Notes: generated by a model not told the origin, from the sequence alone. 64,000 nucleotides of DNA from Strongylocentrotus droebachiensis (GCA_035222895.1 JAVYIG010000318.1:434001-498000), one strand, 5' to 3'; counted from the first letter of the stretch, positions 1 through 13,544 are shown. A program made the numbers and translations.

Positions 1-3000
1 CCTCAAGATAAACAATTTGAATACTGACGACAATGGAGATTACAGCTGTACTGTATTTACCGCAGTGGGATACATTTCTTCGAGTATGACATTACAAGTA
101 TTAAACCCAGGTAATGATAATGCATAAGTTGATGTCATATACGGTTACGTATCCATACTTTCGCTTCGGGAGGAGTTAAACAACCTGTGATCTATAAAGT
201 CCTGTAATGAAGCCACTTTTAAAGTACCCTGTCATTATGTACGGGAGCACATTGAGTACGGGTAAAAATAGCTTATCTTGTAAAGAAAAAAAACATATTT
301 TAAAAATGTATCAACATTTCTCCCATTTTCTTATTATACAATGGCACACTTGTATTAACGTTTAACTAATATATCCAAAGGTGGCTACGTTTTTTCTCGA
401 TCGAGAATATGTCAAGAGTGAAATATTGACCCCTGTCCCTCCTTTGAATACGGTAGTGGCAATGTTGAAGGTTTTAAGAGTGATTTCTTTTAATTAGAAA
501 ATGGATGGCATAGGCATATGTGTCATCATGGTAGATCCACTATTTTTCAACAAACTTCACGAGCAAATGACCTGTCAAGATGATTATATTTTCGGCGTCA
601 TTATTGTGTCGCTTTTTCCATATGCGTGTAGCTATTATCCACTCTAACATGTTTAAGATTCGATTATATCAGAACATTAAGAGACTATCCATTCAATTTG
701 AGAGTTTGTATGTTATGTTAATATATTGTTACAATAGTCAGTTGTGTAAACTCTTGGAAATACCTCATAATGTCTACTTGATAGCATGAATACAATTATG
801 AAACCGCCCCTGCCCATCGTGTTCACAGAGAATTCAGACAAGATGGAAAATGAAGGACAATGGTAAGCGAGTTTCCTAAATTAAAAATAATAATGATAAT
901 AAAGACAATTTGGCAATGAACAGCACATAATATAAATTGAAAGACAATAATACTCTGATATACAAAATACAACATGACAATTGTTGATAATTGAATTGCC
1001 TTTTCGGTAAACAAAAAAAAAATCAATATTTAAGATTAGATTCCAGCGATTGTTCCTTGGAACTTCGGTGTGTGTTTGTTTCTTATTGTTTTTCTCTCTG
1101 CGATGAATTATCGATTGTTAGCCCCACCTAGTGACTTATTCATCAGTGACGACCGGTCTCCAATTGGATACCCCGACAACCCCTACATTACCATGACAGC
1201 AGGTGAACCACGTGACATCACATGCACAGTACGAGGGGCACGCCCACCGGCTCTCATTGAGTGGCGCACCGATGCTGAACATATCCTGGTCAAGGATCAG
1301 ATCAATGTTGTTGAAGGTCAAATCTACATATCTCACAGGGGAGCCACGATAACACCTTCTAAAGATTACCACAACAGAATCATTCGCTGTCTGGCGTCCC
1401 ATCGGGAACTGCAAAATGTACTCCAAGCAACCATTCTTCTCGATGTTCAAGGTAATTTGTTTAAAGTGAATTGATAAATCACCATACTACTTCGTCCTGA
1501 GATTGATACGTCTACTTGCACCTGATAACATATTCAATTCAATATGCCGAGTATTTCAATCAATGTCTCTAAGCTACATCCCCCTGAAATTGTGCTACCC
1601 CAACTCTGACACGCTTGCCGGCTTTTAATTACACGACAGAATTCAATGTATAATATTTCTAGTCGAGGTTCCTATGGGACTTCTGTTATACACAGAATTT
1701 GATACAATTTTGCAACTATACAGATATTGTTTATTGCCCCATCTTCGTACTTCTTTCATGAACTTTCTAATTTACATAGATTACCATCATCTTTCATTTC
1801 TTAATTCAAGTCCTTCTTACAGAATTACGGCTCTCAGCTTCCTCCAACATAACCAACCTAACGGAAACCCAAACTTTAGTCGTCTTTCAAGACATTCCAG
1901 CCTTCATCACCTGCAGGTGTATGGGGTCTCGTCCAGTTGCCATACTCTTCTGGGAACTTGGAGATACAGTGGTCACGGATGGCATCACCACTTCCGCTAC
2001 CCCAAATAGAATGGACAAGAGTTTACACGATACAGAGAGTAGATTACGGATGGTACCAAATGTAAGTCTTCATTACAAACTGGTGCGGTGTTTGGCACCT
2101 GCCGGACAAAATCAAGTTCATGCAGAAGTGAGATTAGTAGTTTATGGTGAGTTAATGAATAATATTATATATTTTCCTTGTCAATAACATTCCAACATTG
2201 ACGTACATATATACACTATACAACTCTTTTTTTTCACTCGTTATGCCGACCCCTGAAACATATTGCAATATACCATCGTATACCACTCAAGGCTATTCAA
2301 TATCATATAATAAGTAAATGACATGGTAATACCTACGATGGGGTTCCTGTTTGTCCACTTTTGTTTGTGAGACACCTTCAAAATATGAGTGGAAAAAATG
2401 TAGTAACACATAAGGTTGATACACTTTTGGTGACAAATGAAATGCGAATTTAGTTTATCCGATGACGTTTACTCCAGTAGTAATATTCATTGAACAATTC
2501 AATCTTCAATAAAGGACCACCAGATACTCCGCAAATGATTGGTACCGGTGACCTGCAAGCTGGGATGGCCGCATCGGTCACATGCATTACAAACAATGGA
2601 TATCCAGCGCCCATATTTCAGTGGAACCTAGGAACAGCCGATCTAACCAATAAGTCAGCAACAGAAAAAGAACTGAATGGATATAATAGGATATCTGCGA
2701 GAAGTGTGCTTACGTTCACACCCAAGAAGAGCAACCACGGCCAGTACCTTGTGTGTAAGGTCTTTCAGCCTGAAGCTCAGCCTGCGTGGTCTAGGAGCGT
2801 AAGGAAAACGATCGAGATTTCATGTAAGTGAGATATGCATAATTATTCATATCATAGGCCTACAAATCATACATCTAAAACTACGAAGAATTTAAATAGG
2901 CATTCTCTTTTATTTTAGGTGCTTGTACACGTAGCAACTAGCAACATAATTCCTTGCGGTGGCATGTTCTGTTTGTTATGGTTCATCATAATGCAATTAC

Positions 3001-4062
3001 ATTTTTCACGTGATAGATTTCAAGAAAGATCCTGAAAACAGTGTGACAGCTTTAATTCTTCACAGAGTTATTTTATCCGTTCCTGCAAGAACGAATGCCA
3101 ATTATCTCGTGTTAACTTCTTTTAACTATGTGTCTCGACGACTCATTTAGTAGTAGTTCCTAAAGCTACCCAAACTACGATAAAACGGCAGGTTTGTCTT
3201 GCCATGTGCACTTCTTATCCAAGTAAACTATATCCTTTTGACTCACACACTTTAGTGCACCACGCTAGGAGAAATTAACATTTTCATATCATTATATTTT
3301 CTTTAGCTGCGACCCCAGGCCCTTTGCCACACCGACTTTGTCTCACTACATTGTATTCCTTCAATATTTAGATCCTCCCGTCATTGTCGACTTGTCGGTT
3401 CGTCGAAGTTTGGCTAGTGATGGGAGCATGTTTGCACTGTTTACATGTCAGGTAGATGCTAGACCCCAAGCCCGTATCTTTGAGTGGTTCTTCAATGGAT
3501 CAAGGCTGGAAAATGACACCAAAATAGTGGTCCACCATTGTACCTTCCAAGAAACCGAAACGGTTACAACAAGTACGCTGATGATCGGTAATCTAAAAGT
3601 GATCAATGAAGGACAATATGAATGCCTAGCCACGACAACACTGGGTAACGTCAGTGCTGTTACCTACTTTAACTTCTCAAGTGAGTAGCCCAAAAGCCTT
3701 ACAGAATAGGCAGCATTATTTCCAAAGTACATGATATGGGGGATGTATTATTTCCTAAAATTTGTCTTGAGGACACTCAATATTTCCCGCATAATTCCAT
3801 GCCGATAAGGATGTACAATTGTCTGGTCCTTGTGGATTCTTGTGGATATGATTTGATTTTGTTCTTGTATAGGTTTTTTGACAACAAAATGACAATGAGC
3901 GAGTAACCGAGTCCGTACCTGTCCTAAATTTCTCTGAAATATTACAGTCATCCCAAATACTCCTACTCGGCTCAATGTATACCAAAATCAGACGACATCT
4001 GTGACTCTCTTCGTTGCTTGGCAACCATGATGAGATGGTGGGCTTCTTCAAACGTATCTATA
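1..4062 (+). CDS. Gene A: Ig-superfamily receptor, 5'-partial and apparently 3'-truncated
   Basis: Exons visible: 1-110 (end of an Ig domain with the D-x-G-x-Y-x-C motif, continuing from before the window), 1122-1451, 1823-2146, 2515-2823, 3372-3680, and an incomplete FN3 start at 3948-about 4062. Every complete exon encodes one Ig domain, is phase 1 at both ends and is bounded by AG/GT. The exon order (an ISD-type Ig, a second Ig, the GPPDTP Ig, the PPVIV Ig, then FN3) matches gene B and, without the first two of these, genes C and D. The FN3 exon begins normally (VIPNTP...) but meets stops soon after the W-Q-P motif and its 3' half is absent. No microexon, TM or tail exon follows before gene B starts. 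It is either a truncated copy, a source of secreted product, or an upstream part spliced into gene B exons. Likely an extracellular recognition protein; ligand unknown. Confidence 0.72.
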
Positions 4063-4104
4063 TTTGTCTATAAAAGCGGCAATAAAACTGCAAGCAAGAT
4101 TGAA

Positions 4105-4787
4105 TGGCCCGGTAACACTGGCCGATGGACACAAAACGTATGCATAAAGGACACAGCGGACGAGCAAAACTTCGCGGGTGGCTCCATCCGTTTTCATCCG
4201 CTCCAGAAATGGACACAATTTGCGAAAATTTGCGAAAACAGCGAACGGAAAATAACGGACGTGGGTAGTATGTAGCGGGGATGCTAAACGGATGTTCATC
4301 GGAAGCCTAGCGGATGAAAGCGGATGGAAGTGGATGACAGCTTTGAATACTTTATATAAGAGATGCATACGCTTACATCCTTTCTATTTCCGTGCTACTA
4401 ACGATGTATAGACGTTCCATGTACCTTATCTTTCCTCCCTCTTTCCGTTTTCAGCTGCAGCGGATGTGAGTTGCGAGGATGCCCAGAGGATGCAGAGAGG
4501 ATACAGCGGACGTTTAACGGATGATAACGGACATAGAACGTTTGTTGCTCGTATTTGTCGCGGATTTACATCGTACACGGCGGAAGTACATCCGTTCTAA
4601 AAAAATTGTGCAGCTCAAAACTTTTTGCGAAGATGAAATCACAGTGGACGGATGCTCGATGGATAGAGCGTATGAAACACGTATGCAATGAGTACGGAAC
4701 GGTTGCAAAGCGTTTTCCAACGGATGGCAAGATTTTATTTACGTTTTACATCCTCTTTTCATCCGTAAGTGCAGTGGGACCGGGCCT
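4105..4787 (+). mobile_element. MITE copy 1 (PIF/Harbinger-like termini), about 683 bp
   Basis: The ends are inverted copies of GGCCCGGTNNCACTG. The interior is nearly the same, in opposite orientation, as the element at 62657-63334. The motif ACGGATG/CATCCGT recurs many times inside. The flanking triplets here (GAA and AAA) no longer show a clean target duplication; copy 2 has TTA on both sides, which suits the 3-bp target sites of PIF/Harbinger. There is no transposase. It lies just 3' of the FN3 remnant of gene A. Confidence 0.8.
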
Positions 4788-5125
4788 AAAGGTATAACTT
4801 AAAACTTACAACTGAATGTAAAAGTACTAGCGCCGTCTAACGTTACGGCGGAAACAAAGAATACCCCGTTTTTTAATTGGTGGCATAGTGATAGTTTCGA
4901 TTCCCGTACAAAAGACATTAAAAGCAATCGACCTCAATATTCTCTTAATCACGAGTCGAACAATAAGTACCAATTACAGATAAATGCAATTACTAGACAA
5001 ATTTCTTTCACTCTTAGGAGGCAGGAGAAGTAACGTACTGGCGCAAATTGTGACCGCGCATCGATTATTCATATTTACCTTCTAAGTAAAGCCGTTGAAA
5101 TCATTTCACGAGATTTACATCAAGA
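4788..5125 (+). promoter_or_regulatory. Intergenic A-B, presumed promoter and 5' UTR of gene B
   Basis: This stretch lies between the MITE and the gene B start codon. No ORF or RNA gene is apparent. By position it should hold the gene B promoter, but no convincing TATA box or initiator can be singled out, and it lacks the upstream block shared by genes C and D. Confidence 0.35.
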
Positions 5126-8100
5126 ATGGGTTTTCATATTCAGACTGGAATTTTGCTTGTCATCCTCGCGTGTTTTAACGGTATGTAATATGATTTAATG
5201 TGCAATCCATGAGGTAATGCAATCAATTAAGGATTGTGAATAATGACATTCTAATACCTGTAATGGTATCTCTAAAAAGCGCTCACAAACGGTATTTCGT
5301 ATTAAGCGCTATATCAATCCAGATTTATTATAAATTATTATCATACCATAACTGGTTGCTTGAAATTCCCTGATACAATTTTCCTGCAAACTCGCATTGT
5401 CTTTTTGTTTGGACGCGAGTCCATACTAAATAGATAAATGGACATTAAAAATTGAAATCATCGAAAATGGGGTGTCTCAAATCAAATGCGAGGAGATTTT
5501 GTTTGACAACATCAGAGAAAGTATTGGCCATTCTCAGTAAAACTGCACGAGTAACCTAATTTTCCTGTAAGTTCTAAAAACATGTAAGTGAAAACAAACA
5601 AAGTTATCATCATTTCTGTAAAACATAGCATTTTTCAAGTGTTACAAAGAGATCGCGTTGAATAGTATATAAGTGCACAACAAGCGTATACAGGGCGCTT
5701 GAAACATTTCGTGGCAAGCTCTCAAATGAACCTCAATTATTGATACAACAGGGGATAGAACTATATCGTTCACACACATATTGAGGTAACTTTCTCCTTC
5801 TCTTTAAAATGTCTCTTTTGTGTGGAGAAACATAAAGGGCACGTTATGCAATGTTACTAGATCTTCTGAGAAAAGATATCATAAATCAATATTTAGTGTT
5901 TAATATTATGAATAATTTAATAATTAATACATTAATCTCCTTTTGAATATAGGCTTTGTATTTCCTGCTGTATATTGTTTCTCATAATGATTGATTTTCA
6001 ATTTTTTTTGTTATTGTAGTTATTTATTTAGTGTTTAGAAATGAATTATTTTGCTTCTTGTTCTTAAAATATGTGTTGAATACATGTACATGACATTTTC
6101 AATCTACGATGGGTCAAATGCGATTTCACCAAGAAAGTGTGATTTAGAATGACTCCAATGGGAAGTTTCTCGAAAAATGGAGAAGCAAAAGGTTAACGCT
6201 TAATTTGCACTCTTTCTAAAATTAAAAAAATGATACGTTTTAGAAAAACGACCATAAATCTGTATTCTGAACTTATACATTTGTGAAATTCACACGGAAA
6301 TTTGGGGATACTACTACTAAATTACCCATTAAAGTTTAATTCAAGGATGATTAAATGCTGTTAAAGGTATTGCCAATCAAATCATCGTTGGTATTTGGTT
6401 TGATGCACTGCGAACATGGCACGTCACTTTTCCCCTATTTGTTTGGTCTTTATGAAAATGCAACAATTATGATGACATTATTTTTTACTTGCAGTGTGCC
6501 GCGGGGAATTACAAGCGTCAATCGCTGCTAAGGACCTCCACGTCACTGGGGAAGACATTCAACTCTCCTGCCTCTATTCGTTCCAGTCCAGGAACTTCCT
6601 TTTGAAATGGATAACAAACGATTTCGAAACTCTGGCCTCTCTTGACTGCTTTGACAGTATGTCGGATTGTGAGCCAAGTAATTCAAATTCCTCTAAGTTC
6701 ATACTGACGACAGATTCTCGAAGTTTCAATCTGACAATCAAAGACTTGACAATGGATGATAGTGGTATATATGAGTGCAAAGTCATTGGCCTCGCAGGTT
6801 TGGATGAAGCTGCAGTCCAGCTTGACGTCTTGTCGAAAGGTATGAACTCTTCCTCAACTTTCGCTATTAAAATATCATTTTAAAGGTGTTCCAATGATCA
6901 AAGAAAAGCTAGAATATTTAGGGCTTAAGTAGTTCCATCGGATCTTCGCGTCTTCGGGTTACACTAACGTTCGTGAAAAATCGAGCCCTAATTCCCAAAG
7001 GGTTGATGTAACGTTTGTGCAATGCATCACTCCTGCCACCAAAGTTTTGAGTCCAGTTTAGCCAACACTTTCTACAAACATAACATACAGCAAATCTACG
7101 AAAAACTCGCGTCTCCAAGGACCATCTTTAAAAATATATTATTTGCATTCTATTTACTCTACCTTTCGTCTACAGTGGTATTTATTGACGAGAGATCGTG
7201 TAACCTGGAACGAAGTAAGCCCATATATAATGCAGAAATAACAAAAGTAACTATATATTTTCGAAGATATGTTTATAAAAATTCACTTGTAGATTAGCGA
7301 AAAAAAATGTGTCTGTGTACAGGCACGTACTATGAAATGTTGGGATATTTCAAAATGGATTAATGCCTCCATGTCACAAACAATTATCAGATTAAGCTTT
7401 ACACTTTTTCCCCTCCAATAGGCTTATATAATTTACATCTTAAATTGCTTGGCTTATTTATCTTGTCATATGTAGCCCCGCCAAATGTGATATTCATCAG
7501 TGACGAAATCTCTCAAGACGAATACACGAGCAGTCCAACCATAACCATGACAGCAGATATGCCAAACAATATCTTGTGCACATCTTTTGGCGCAAGACCT
7601 CCGGTACTACTGGAATGGCGAATACCTACAGATGTGCATGTGTTGATAAGGAATCAATGAAATAATGTGCAAGGTGATAGCTATGTTTCCCGGCGATTAG
7701 TCACTGTTATCCCAACCAAAGACGACCATGGTAAGGAATTGACTTGTTGGGTGCCTAACCACAGTGCTGGCCTACACACTACGACTCGTCTAGATGTCCA
7801 AGGTAAGTTTCAAGGAGATAGAAACATGAATAGCAGTGGAAATGGGAAACTTAAATGTTCATATACATAAATGTATGTATATACATATAGTTTACACTGT
7901 CAAAGGGGTCTAAATGGGATTTCCGATTCATGATACATGTTGTTCGTTGACTACATTACGAGCGACCTTTGATCAAAACTGATCTCTCAGTCAACGAAGA
8001 TGTGTATGCTCGGTATAATATAGATATTCAACTAACGCGACAATATACATGTACAGTATTACGAATGGTTGATGTTGCTTGTGTTGTTTTGTATAAAACT

Positions 8101-10806
8101 CTACGTCACATATTATCAGTATAGTCCGAAGTAAACGTCATATGAATCACAAGTAAAATCATGAAATAAATCAATCCTTAACTGCTTTTTTTCATCTATA
8201 TTTTCTAAATGAAACAGTGCCGCCAGCCAATCTGCAGATTCAAGGGGTAGGACACACGATTAGGAATGAGACTGGAACTGCACGTCTCACTATCTTTGAA
8301 AACACACTTGTGACTATTATCTGCAGAAGTTTGGGTTCCCGTCCTGTGTCCTCTATAAGCTGGACAATTGGTACCCGGATTCTCCCTCAGAAAACGTTCT
8401 CAGCCAGTTCAAACAGCAATGACGACACGTTATTTGATTCGGAGGGTGTTCTGGAATTACGTCCCGATAGGACAGACCACTACAAATTTCTTCGTTGTAC
8501 AGCAACAGCCAGGGATCACAAAGCCGAGGCAGAAATAGTGATCATTGTAAATGGTTGGTAAACAAATGTGACAAATCTTAACCTACTTCAAAATTACCGT
8601 AAAGGTGCTTACGTCGAAACTAGAATCCTCGGTTTAACTGTGGACAAATCTACTTTGGTAAACCCATTTTGCCGTTCCTATTTTCCTACGACATTAACAT
8701 TTGTGAAACGTTAATTAAGTTGACTATCTGAACATTTCAACAATCTAAACATGTTTACTTTGAATAAAAACATACCAAACGTTGTAATTTTGTATGAGTA
8801 CAATTTTAAATAAACGACTCATTTTGGTTTGTTTTTTATCCGTCTGTTAGTATGCATTATGTTTGGTGTTATGTGGGTTATTTTTAGCTTTTTAAATTCC
8901 GGGGTCTAAATGAATAATATCTTGAGGCATATTGATCATTGAAAATATGCATATATCTGAAAATATTAGTTGGATCGTTTTTCTAGAACTTTGGGGTTGA
9001 TACTCCCGATTTGATATCTCTCATGTCTCTTGCCTTACTAGTTTTACCATTTTGTTTTTCTTCATTTTTGCTTTATCTCAAGGACCTCCGGATACCCCTA
9101 GAGTTCGCGGCATCAACAATTTAAAATCTGGGAGTCGGAGCACACTAACTTGCACATCAAACAACGGATATCCGACTCCGTTGGTCCTTTGGTACCTCGG
9201 CTCTAAAAATGTTACACAGTACTCGTCAGTTCAGACTGAGTTGACCGACGAGCAACGTGTATTCACACTAAGTAATCTTACATTCGTACCAACTCGCTAC
9301 AACCATGGGCAGTTGTTGGTCTGTGAAATACTACACTCTGCACCGCCATACTCATGGACCAAGAATAAAACAGATGTTCTTAACATCGCATGTAAGTCTA
9401 TTTTCCTTTCACCATGCGGTGGGGAGTGGCAGTGAGGGACTTTCCACTGCATAACCATGCAAGTCAATTACATTAAACAGAATATTTTGTTATGTGGTAT
9501 TATGATATCTAGTTTTTTTTAATTATACAAAATCATACAGATTGAATTTAACATGTACTTTGTGATAAATTGGATTTCTATATTGTGTTGCGTTGCAAAT
9601 AATACCGCCGCTATTTCGAAATTTGTGTTTCATATTATTGTTCATGAAACTGTCCTAATCGGCCTCTCTCTCACTCCTTATTTATAAAACAGACTCGCCT
9701 AGCAACATTACCATTTCTGTTCTACGTATTTATAACCATGAGCAATTCCTCAGTGTTGAATTTATATGTACATCCGATGCCAATCCGCCGGCTCTTAACT
9801 TCTACTGGTACCATAACGGGATGATCCTAATCAACACTACAAGACATCTTATTCTCGCTGGCAGGGTCCAGATGAGAACAAACTCCACAACTAAACTAGT
9901 CATAGATAAAGTTCAGCCAAGCGATTCTGGAAAACATGAATGTCAGGCTACAACAGATATCGGCAACGACACTGCGTCATTAATCTATACCAGTGAGTAT
10001 ACAAAAACAAAATCTGTATTTTTGTAATAAGCACTGAAACATGTTACTGCATCAGAACGATATTCATTTCTTACACAATGTACTTAAAAACAAAACAATG
10101 TTTAAAACAAAAGCTTCACATATCAACAATTTAAAATCCTTTTTTCTACGTCACTCTACAGTCATCCCAGATATACCTTCTTTGTCGACCAGACGACATC
10201 TTCAACATTCTTCGTTGCTTGACTACCAGGATTCGATGGCGGGTTGCAACAAACTTCCAGTCTAAAATATTGTCCAAAGGATACGCAAGCAGAGACAGAG
10301 GGGCGTGGTTTTGTCACAAACATCACAGAGACATCCTACACATTGGTGTGACTCCAATTATTCACATGGTATAGGATGAATTTATGGGCGGTGAACAGCG
10401 CGGGAAGCAGTAGTGCGGTGGAGGTAGTGGCATCAACAGCTCGTAAGTATCTGTCAGGATGTATTCATATTCCTTTCTTGAATTATTTTGTTATAGAAAA
10501 TGCACCACAGTAATATTCTTCCAGTACTCCTCCTCGCCTCTCAATCGTGTTCAATTATTAGTGTAAAACGCAATCGATCTCTGAAATATTTTATTTATCT
10601 TAACATGAAGCCAACTACTCAGCAGGGAGGCTGATATATTAATTACTAGAATATACCATATCATTTACTCATATCCAATGTATTTAATTTGAAATAAAAA
10701 ATTTAGTCACGATTTACTTTTGAGAGCAAATTCAGTTTTGAAATGTCATTAAGATTTTAATACTTTCTTTTCTTTTTTCCTTTTGGCTTCTTTATTCTGG
10801 ACAAAG

Positions 10807-10827
10807 CTTTACCACCGGCAAATTACG
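10807..10827 (+). pseudogene. Relic of the 21-nt microexon in gene B
   Basis: It aligns with the gene C microexon at 17672-17692, with the same preceding GGACAAAG acceptor context, but is followed by GTTAGC in place of GTAAGC. It encodes LPPANY-like residues. Confidence 0.6.
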
Positions 10828-11243
10828 GTTAGCATCACGAGGCTTTGTTGTTGTTGGATTGGTTGTGATATAATTAGAACCACTATCCACCCACTAGTTT
10901 TCAATTGTTATACAGCTTTCATTTTCGCACGTTATGGTGAATATACATCATGGTATTGCGCAATATAAGGTTATAATCTTTCAACCCCCACCCCCCCCCC
11001 CCACATAAAAAACACCCAGCCGTGATGTCAGTTTTTTAAACAATTTAATGTATTCATCAACGGTCCTTTTTTCTGAACTTGTATGGCTAACGCTTATCAA
11101 CAAAATATACAGGAATAGGGTCGTTTCTACTGTAGGGGGGGGGGGGGAGGGGGTAGTTTTAGAAGTGACATTCCTCCACGTATCCTTATTATTTTCCCTC
11201 CAAGTTTGGGGTTTGTATTACTTTATTTCTGAAACCACATATA

Positions 11244-11853
11244 CCGTGTGAGTCAAAATAAAATTACACCTAGAAAATTGCTAATTATTTTGATAATCAT
11301 ATATGAACAGTAAATGAGTATACATCTTATAAAACAGTGTTTTATCCCAAATCATGTGGTATGTGTTCACGCTCGGATGAACAGGAGGCATTTTTTGCGA
11401 GAGTGCAAAAATCGACTTGCGCCAAAGTGATGCCTACAGTATGTATATGTTTGGATTAGCGGAGTGAGAGAATGAATTGAATGTATGAAATAAATTACAC
11501 TGCATATGCTTCTGGCAGAAGCAAGGTCACACACGCACACACACACACGCGCACAATTTGCGTTGATATTTCATATTCGATATTTGATATGTGTGGCATG
11601 ATTAATTTAATTAATTTAATTTAATTGTTTAATTTAAACATCGCCTAAGCAACTTTGGCGCAATTCGGTTGTTTCACTCTCGCAAACAATGCCTCCTGTT
11701 CACCCAAGCGTGCACACATACCACACAAAAATGATACCAAAAGATTTGGGATAAAACACTTTTTCATAAGATGCATGATAATTCACTGTTCATAGATGAT
11801 TATTCAAATAATTAGCAATTTTCTAGGTGTAAATTTTGTTTTGCCTCACACTG
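11244..11853. mobile_element. Foldback MITE, 610 bp, mariner-like ends
   Basis: About 180 bp at each end are inverted copies of each other. The outermost bases are C(C/A)GTGTGAG(T/G)CAAAA, flanked by TA on both sides (11242-11243 and 11854-11855), as expected for Tc1/mariner. The centre holds a short (CA)n run and an AATTTAATT-rich segment. No transposase. It occupies the part of gene B where genes C and D carry the four-cysteine domain exon. Confidence 0.8.
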
Positions 11854-12693
11854 TATACTTTCTAAAGTATATATTTATAACCGGCTTTTTCATTGAACCC
11901 TTCTCGTATTAGACTTAGTAGAAATGAAGGAGCCAACATCTCCAAGTAAAAGTCCGCCTTTCATTGAGATCGCTCTTGGTGTGATTTAGTCTACTGGCTT
12001 CATCCTCTTAATATCAGTGGTTTTGATGTACTTCTGCGACGCTTTATGCTTCAGAAAAAGAAAGAACTGTAAGTTTAGCTGAGTGTCAAGAGAATTTTTG
12101 TTGTCCATTTATCAATTTTTCACATATTTGATGACATTTTCGCCTTTCCTTTAAAATCTGTCCTGTAATCTATGTTCATTGAATTATATTTTGCTTTCAA
12201 ATGCCTTGAATACAACCATATATATCAATGTTTCTTATTTCTTATCAAGTTCTTCAAGAATTGGTAAGCGCTACTCATGTTTAGATTTCAGCTTTCTTAT
12301 GTCTTATATTATAACACTGATCTTACCCGTACCTGTTTCACGGTTATTTATATTTTGAATGAAAAGAGGAACTCATGAATAAGATTCTTAATATGTAAAA
12401 ATTAAACAATTTGATGTACTCTGCCCTCGGTGCAGATTACGACAGAGTCACCCACCAGCACAACCGTCCCACCAGTGCCAACGACTAAATTACAACCCCA
12501 ACAGGTTAAAAATACCAGGTTGGTGTTTATGATACCAGAAATATGAAGATATGTTATTAAAGTAGAATATGGAGTTAACATTTATATTTGTGTTATTCTT
12601 GTAATAATAGGGTTATTATAACAGCATAAAGATGAATATTCTATTTTGTTATTGGATAGTTAGTTTTTATGCCTTCGTATTCTTTTGTTGTAG

Positions 12694-12810
12694 GTGGTGT
12701 TAACTATGGCGTTAACTATGGCGTAAACTTCAGCGTAAAATTCGATGTAAACCAGGATGTAAACCACGGTGTAATCTATGGCGTATACTATGATGTAATG
12801 TCCACGTAAT
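12694..12810 (+). repeat. Degenerate 12-bp coding-like minisatellite
   Basis: About nine imperfect copies of a 12-bp unit based on GTNAACTATGGC, opened by an AG acceptor-like site. In the open frame the unit reads as V-N-Y-G variants and ends at a stop. It lies where gene B would carry its tail; there is no counterpart in gene C. Confidence 0.6.
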
Positions 12811-13017
12811 TCTCATGTGCACTCCAATACTCGAGGTGGCGAGTGTACAGTAGTCCGGCCGAACGTCGAATACTTCGACCACATTAGACGGTCAACGAGT
12901 TGACTTCGGTGTTCATCACCACTTCAGGTTCTTCAGACCAGGTTCCATGTGATATTCAAGCATAATGAAGGAATTAGTCTGAAAAAAAACTTCTGGTTAT
13001 TGGTGGTTATTTTACCT

Positions 13018-13190
13018 GACTGATAAGAAAGCATAAATGCTTGTAAGCAACCAGACGGCCGACGGCTTTAGGTCCTCTCCGAGGAACTTGGTAATGAGGA
13101 TTAATGCCTTACCAAGGGCATTACCGCATCGACTTGGTTTCGAACCCGGGTCACCGGATTACGAGACCACTGCTCTACTAACGCGCCTCC
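13018..13190 (-). mobile_element. tRNA-derived SINE
   Basis: Read on the minus strand, it starts GGAGGCGCGTTAGTAGAGCAG, with an A-box-like segment and a clear B box (GGGTTCGAAACC). The tail ends in GCTTACAAGCATTTATGC and a TTTCTTATCAG end. This is the layout of a tRNA-headed SINE and not of a working tRNA gene, because the 3' half does not fold back onto the acceptor stem. Confidence 0.75.
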
Positions 13191-13544
13191 TCTGGACTTA
13201 ACCTTAAACTAAAGCAGTGAGGTGCGTATAAAAGTCGCTATTGTGATATACCATTCAGGGTGGAAGCTTAGTAGTTTGCATTACTGGATTGCTTTGCAAG
13301 CAAGATAGAATTTGTATATCGTTTGACAGCTTCATCTGCTCTGTATTGAACGCTAACATTGATATATCTGTACCGTGACCATGTAAATATTGTTTGGAGA
13401 CTGGAATTAAACATAGTTCCCTTAAAATATTGTGTCACTTGTTACTTTGTCTGAGTTCTGTATTTAAGCAGTTGTCATTGAACCAACAAGCTATCACACC
13501 CTCCCCTGGGTTGTTTTGATTTTGTTTTTTTAATTTGTGCTACT

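Larger units (their letters stand above)
5126..12507 (+). pseudogene. Gene B: Ig-superfamily receptor paralogue, decayed
   Basis: Exons: 5126-5180 (signal peptide, LLVILACF core), 6495-6839 (V-like Ig), 7476-7802, 8218-8553, 9083-9391, 9693-9992 (four more Ig domains), about 10162-10444 (FN3), 10807-10827 (microexon), 11913-12068 (TM), 12436-about 12507 (start of tail). The Ig exons keep phase 1 and splice sites, although the 8553 donor (GTTGGT) is weak. Damage: an in-frame TGA at 7658-7660 in the second Ig exon; small deletions that shift the FN3 frame; a TAG inside the TM helix at 11986-11988 where gene C has TCG; a microexon donor changed to GTTAGC; a tail out of frame compared with C; and no four-Cys domain exon. 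The gap where that exon should lie contains a 610-bp MITE. Most likely a pseudogene, although the upstream Ig exons could still give a short secreted product. Sequencing or assembly error could explain one stop but hardly all the lesions. Confidence 0.75.

Noticed and set aside
4514-4720. ORF with a peptide also found at 62735-62929
   Set aside because: The match reflects two copies of the same non-coding MITE, in opposite orientation.
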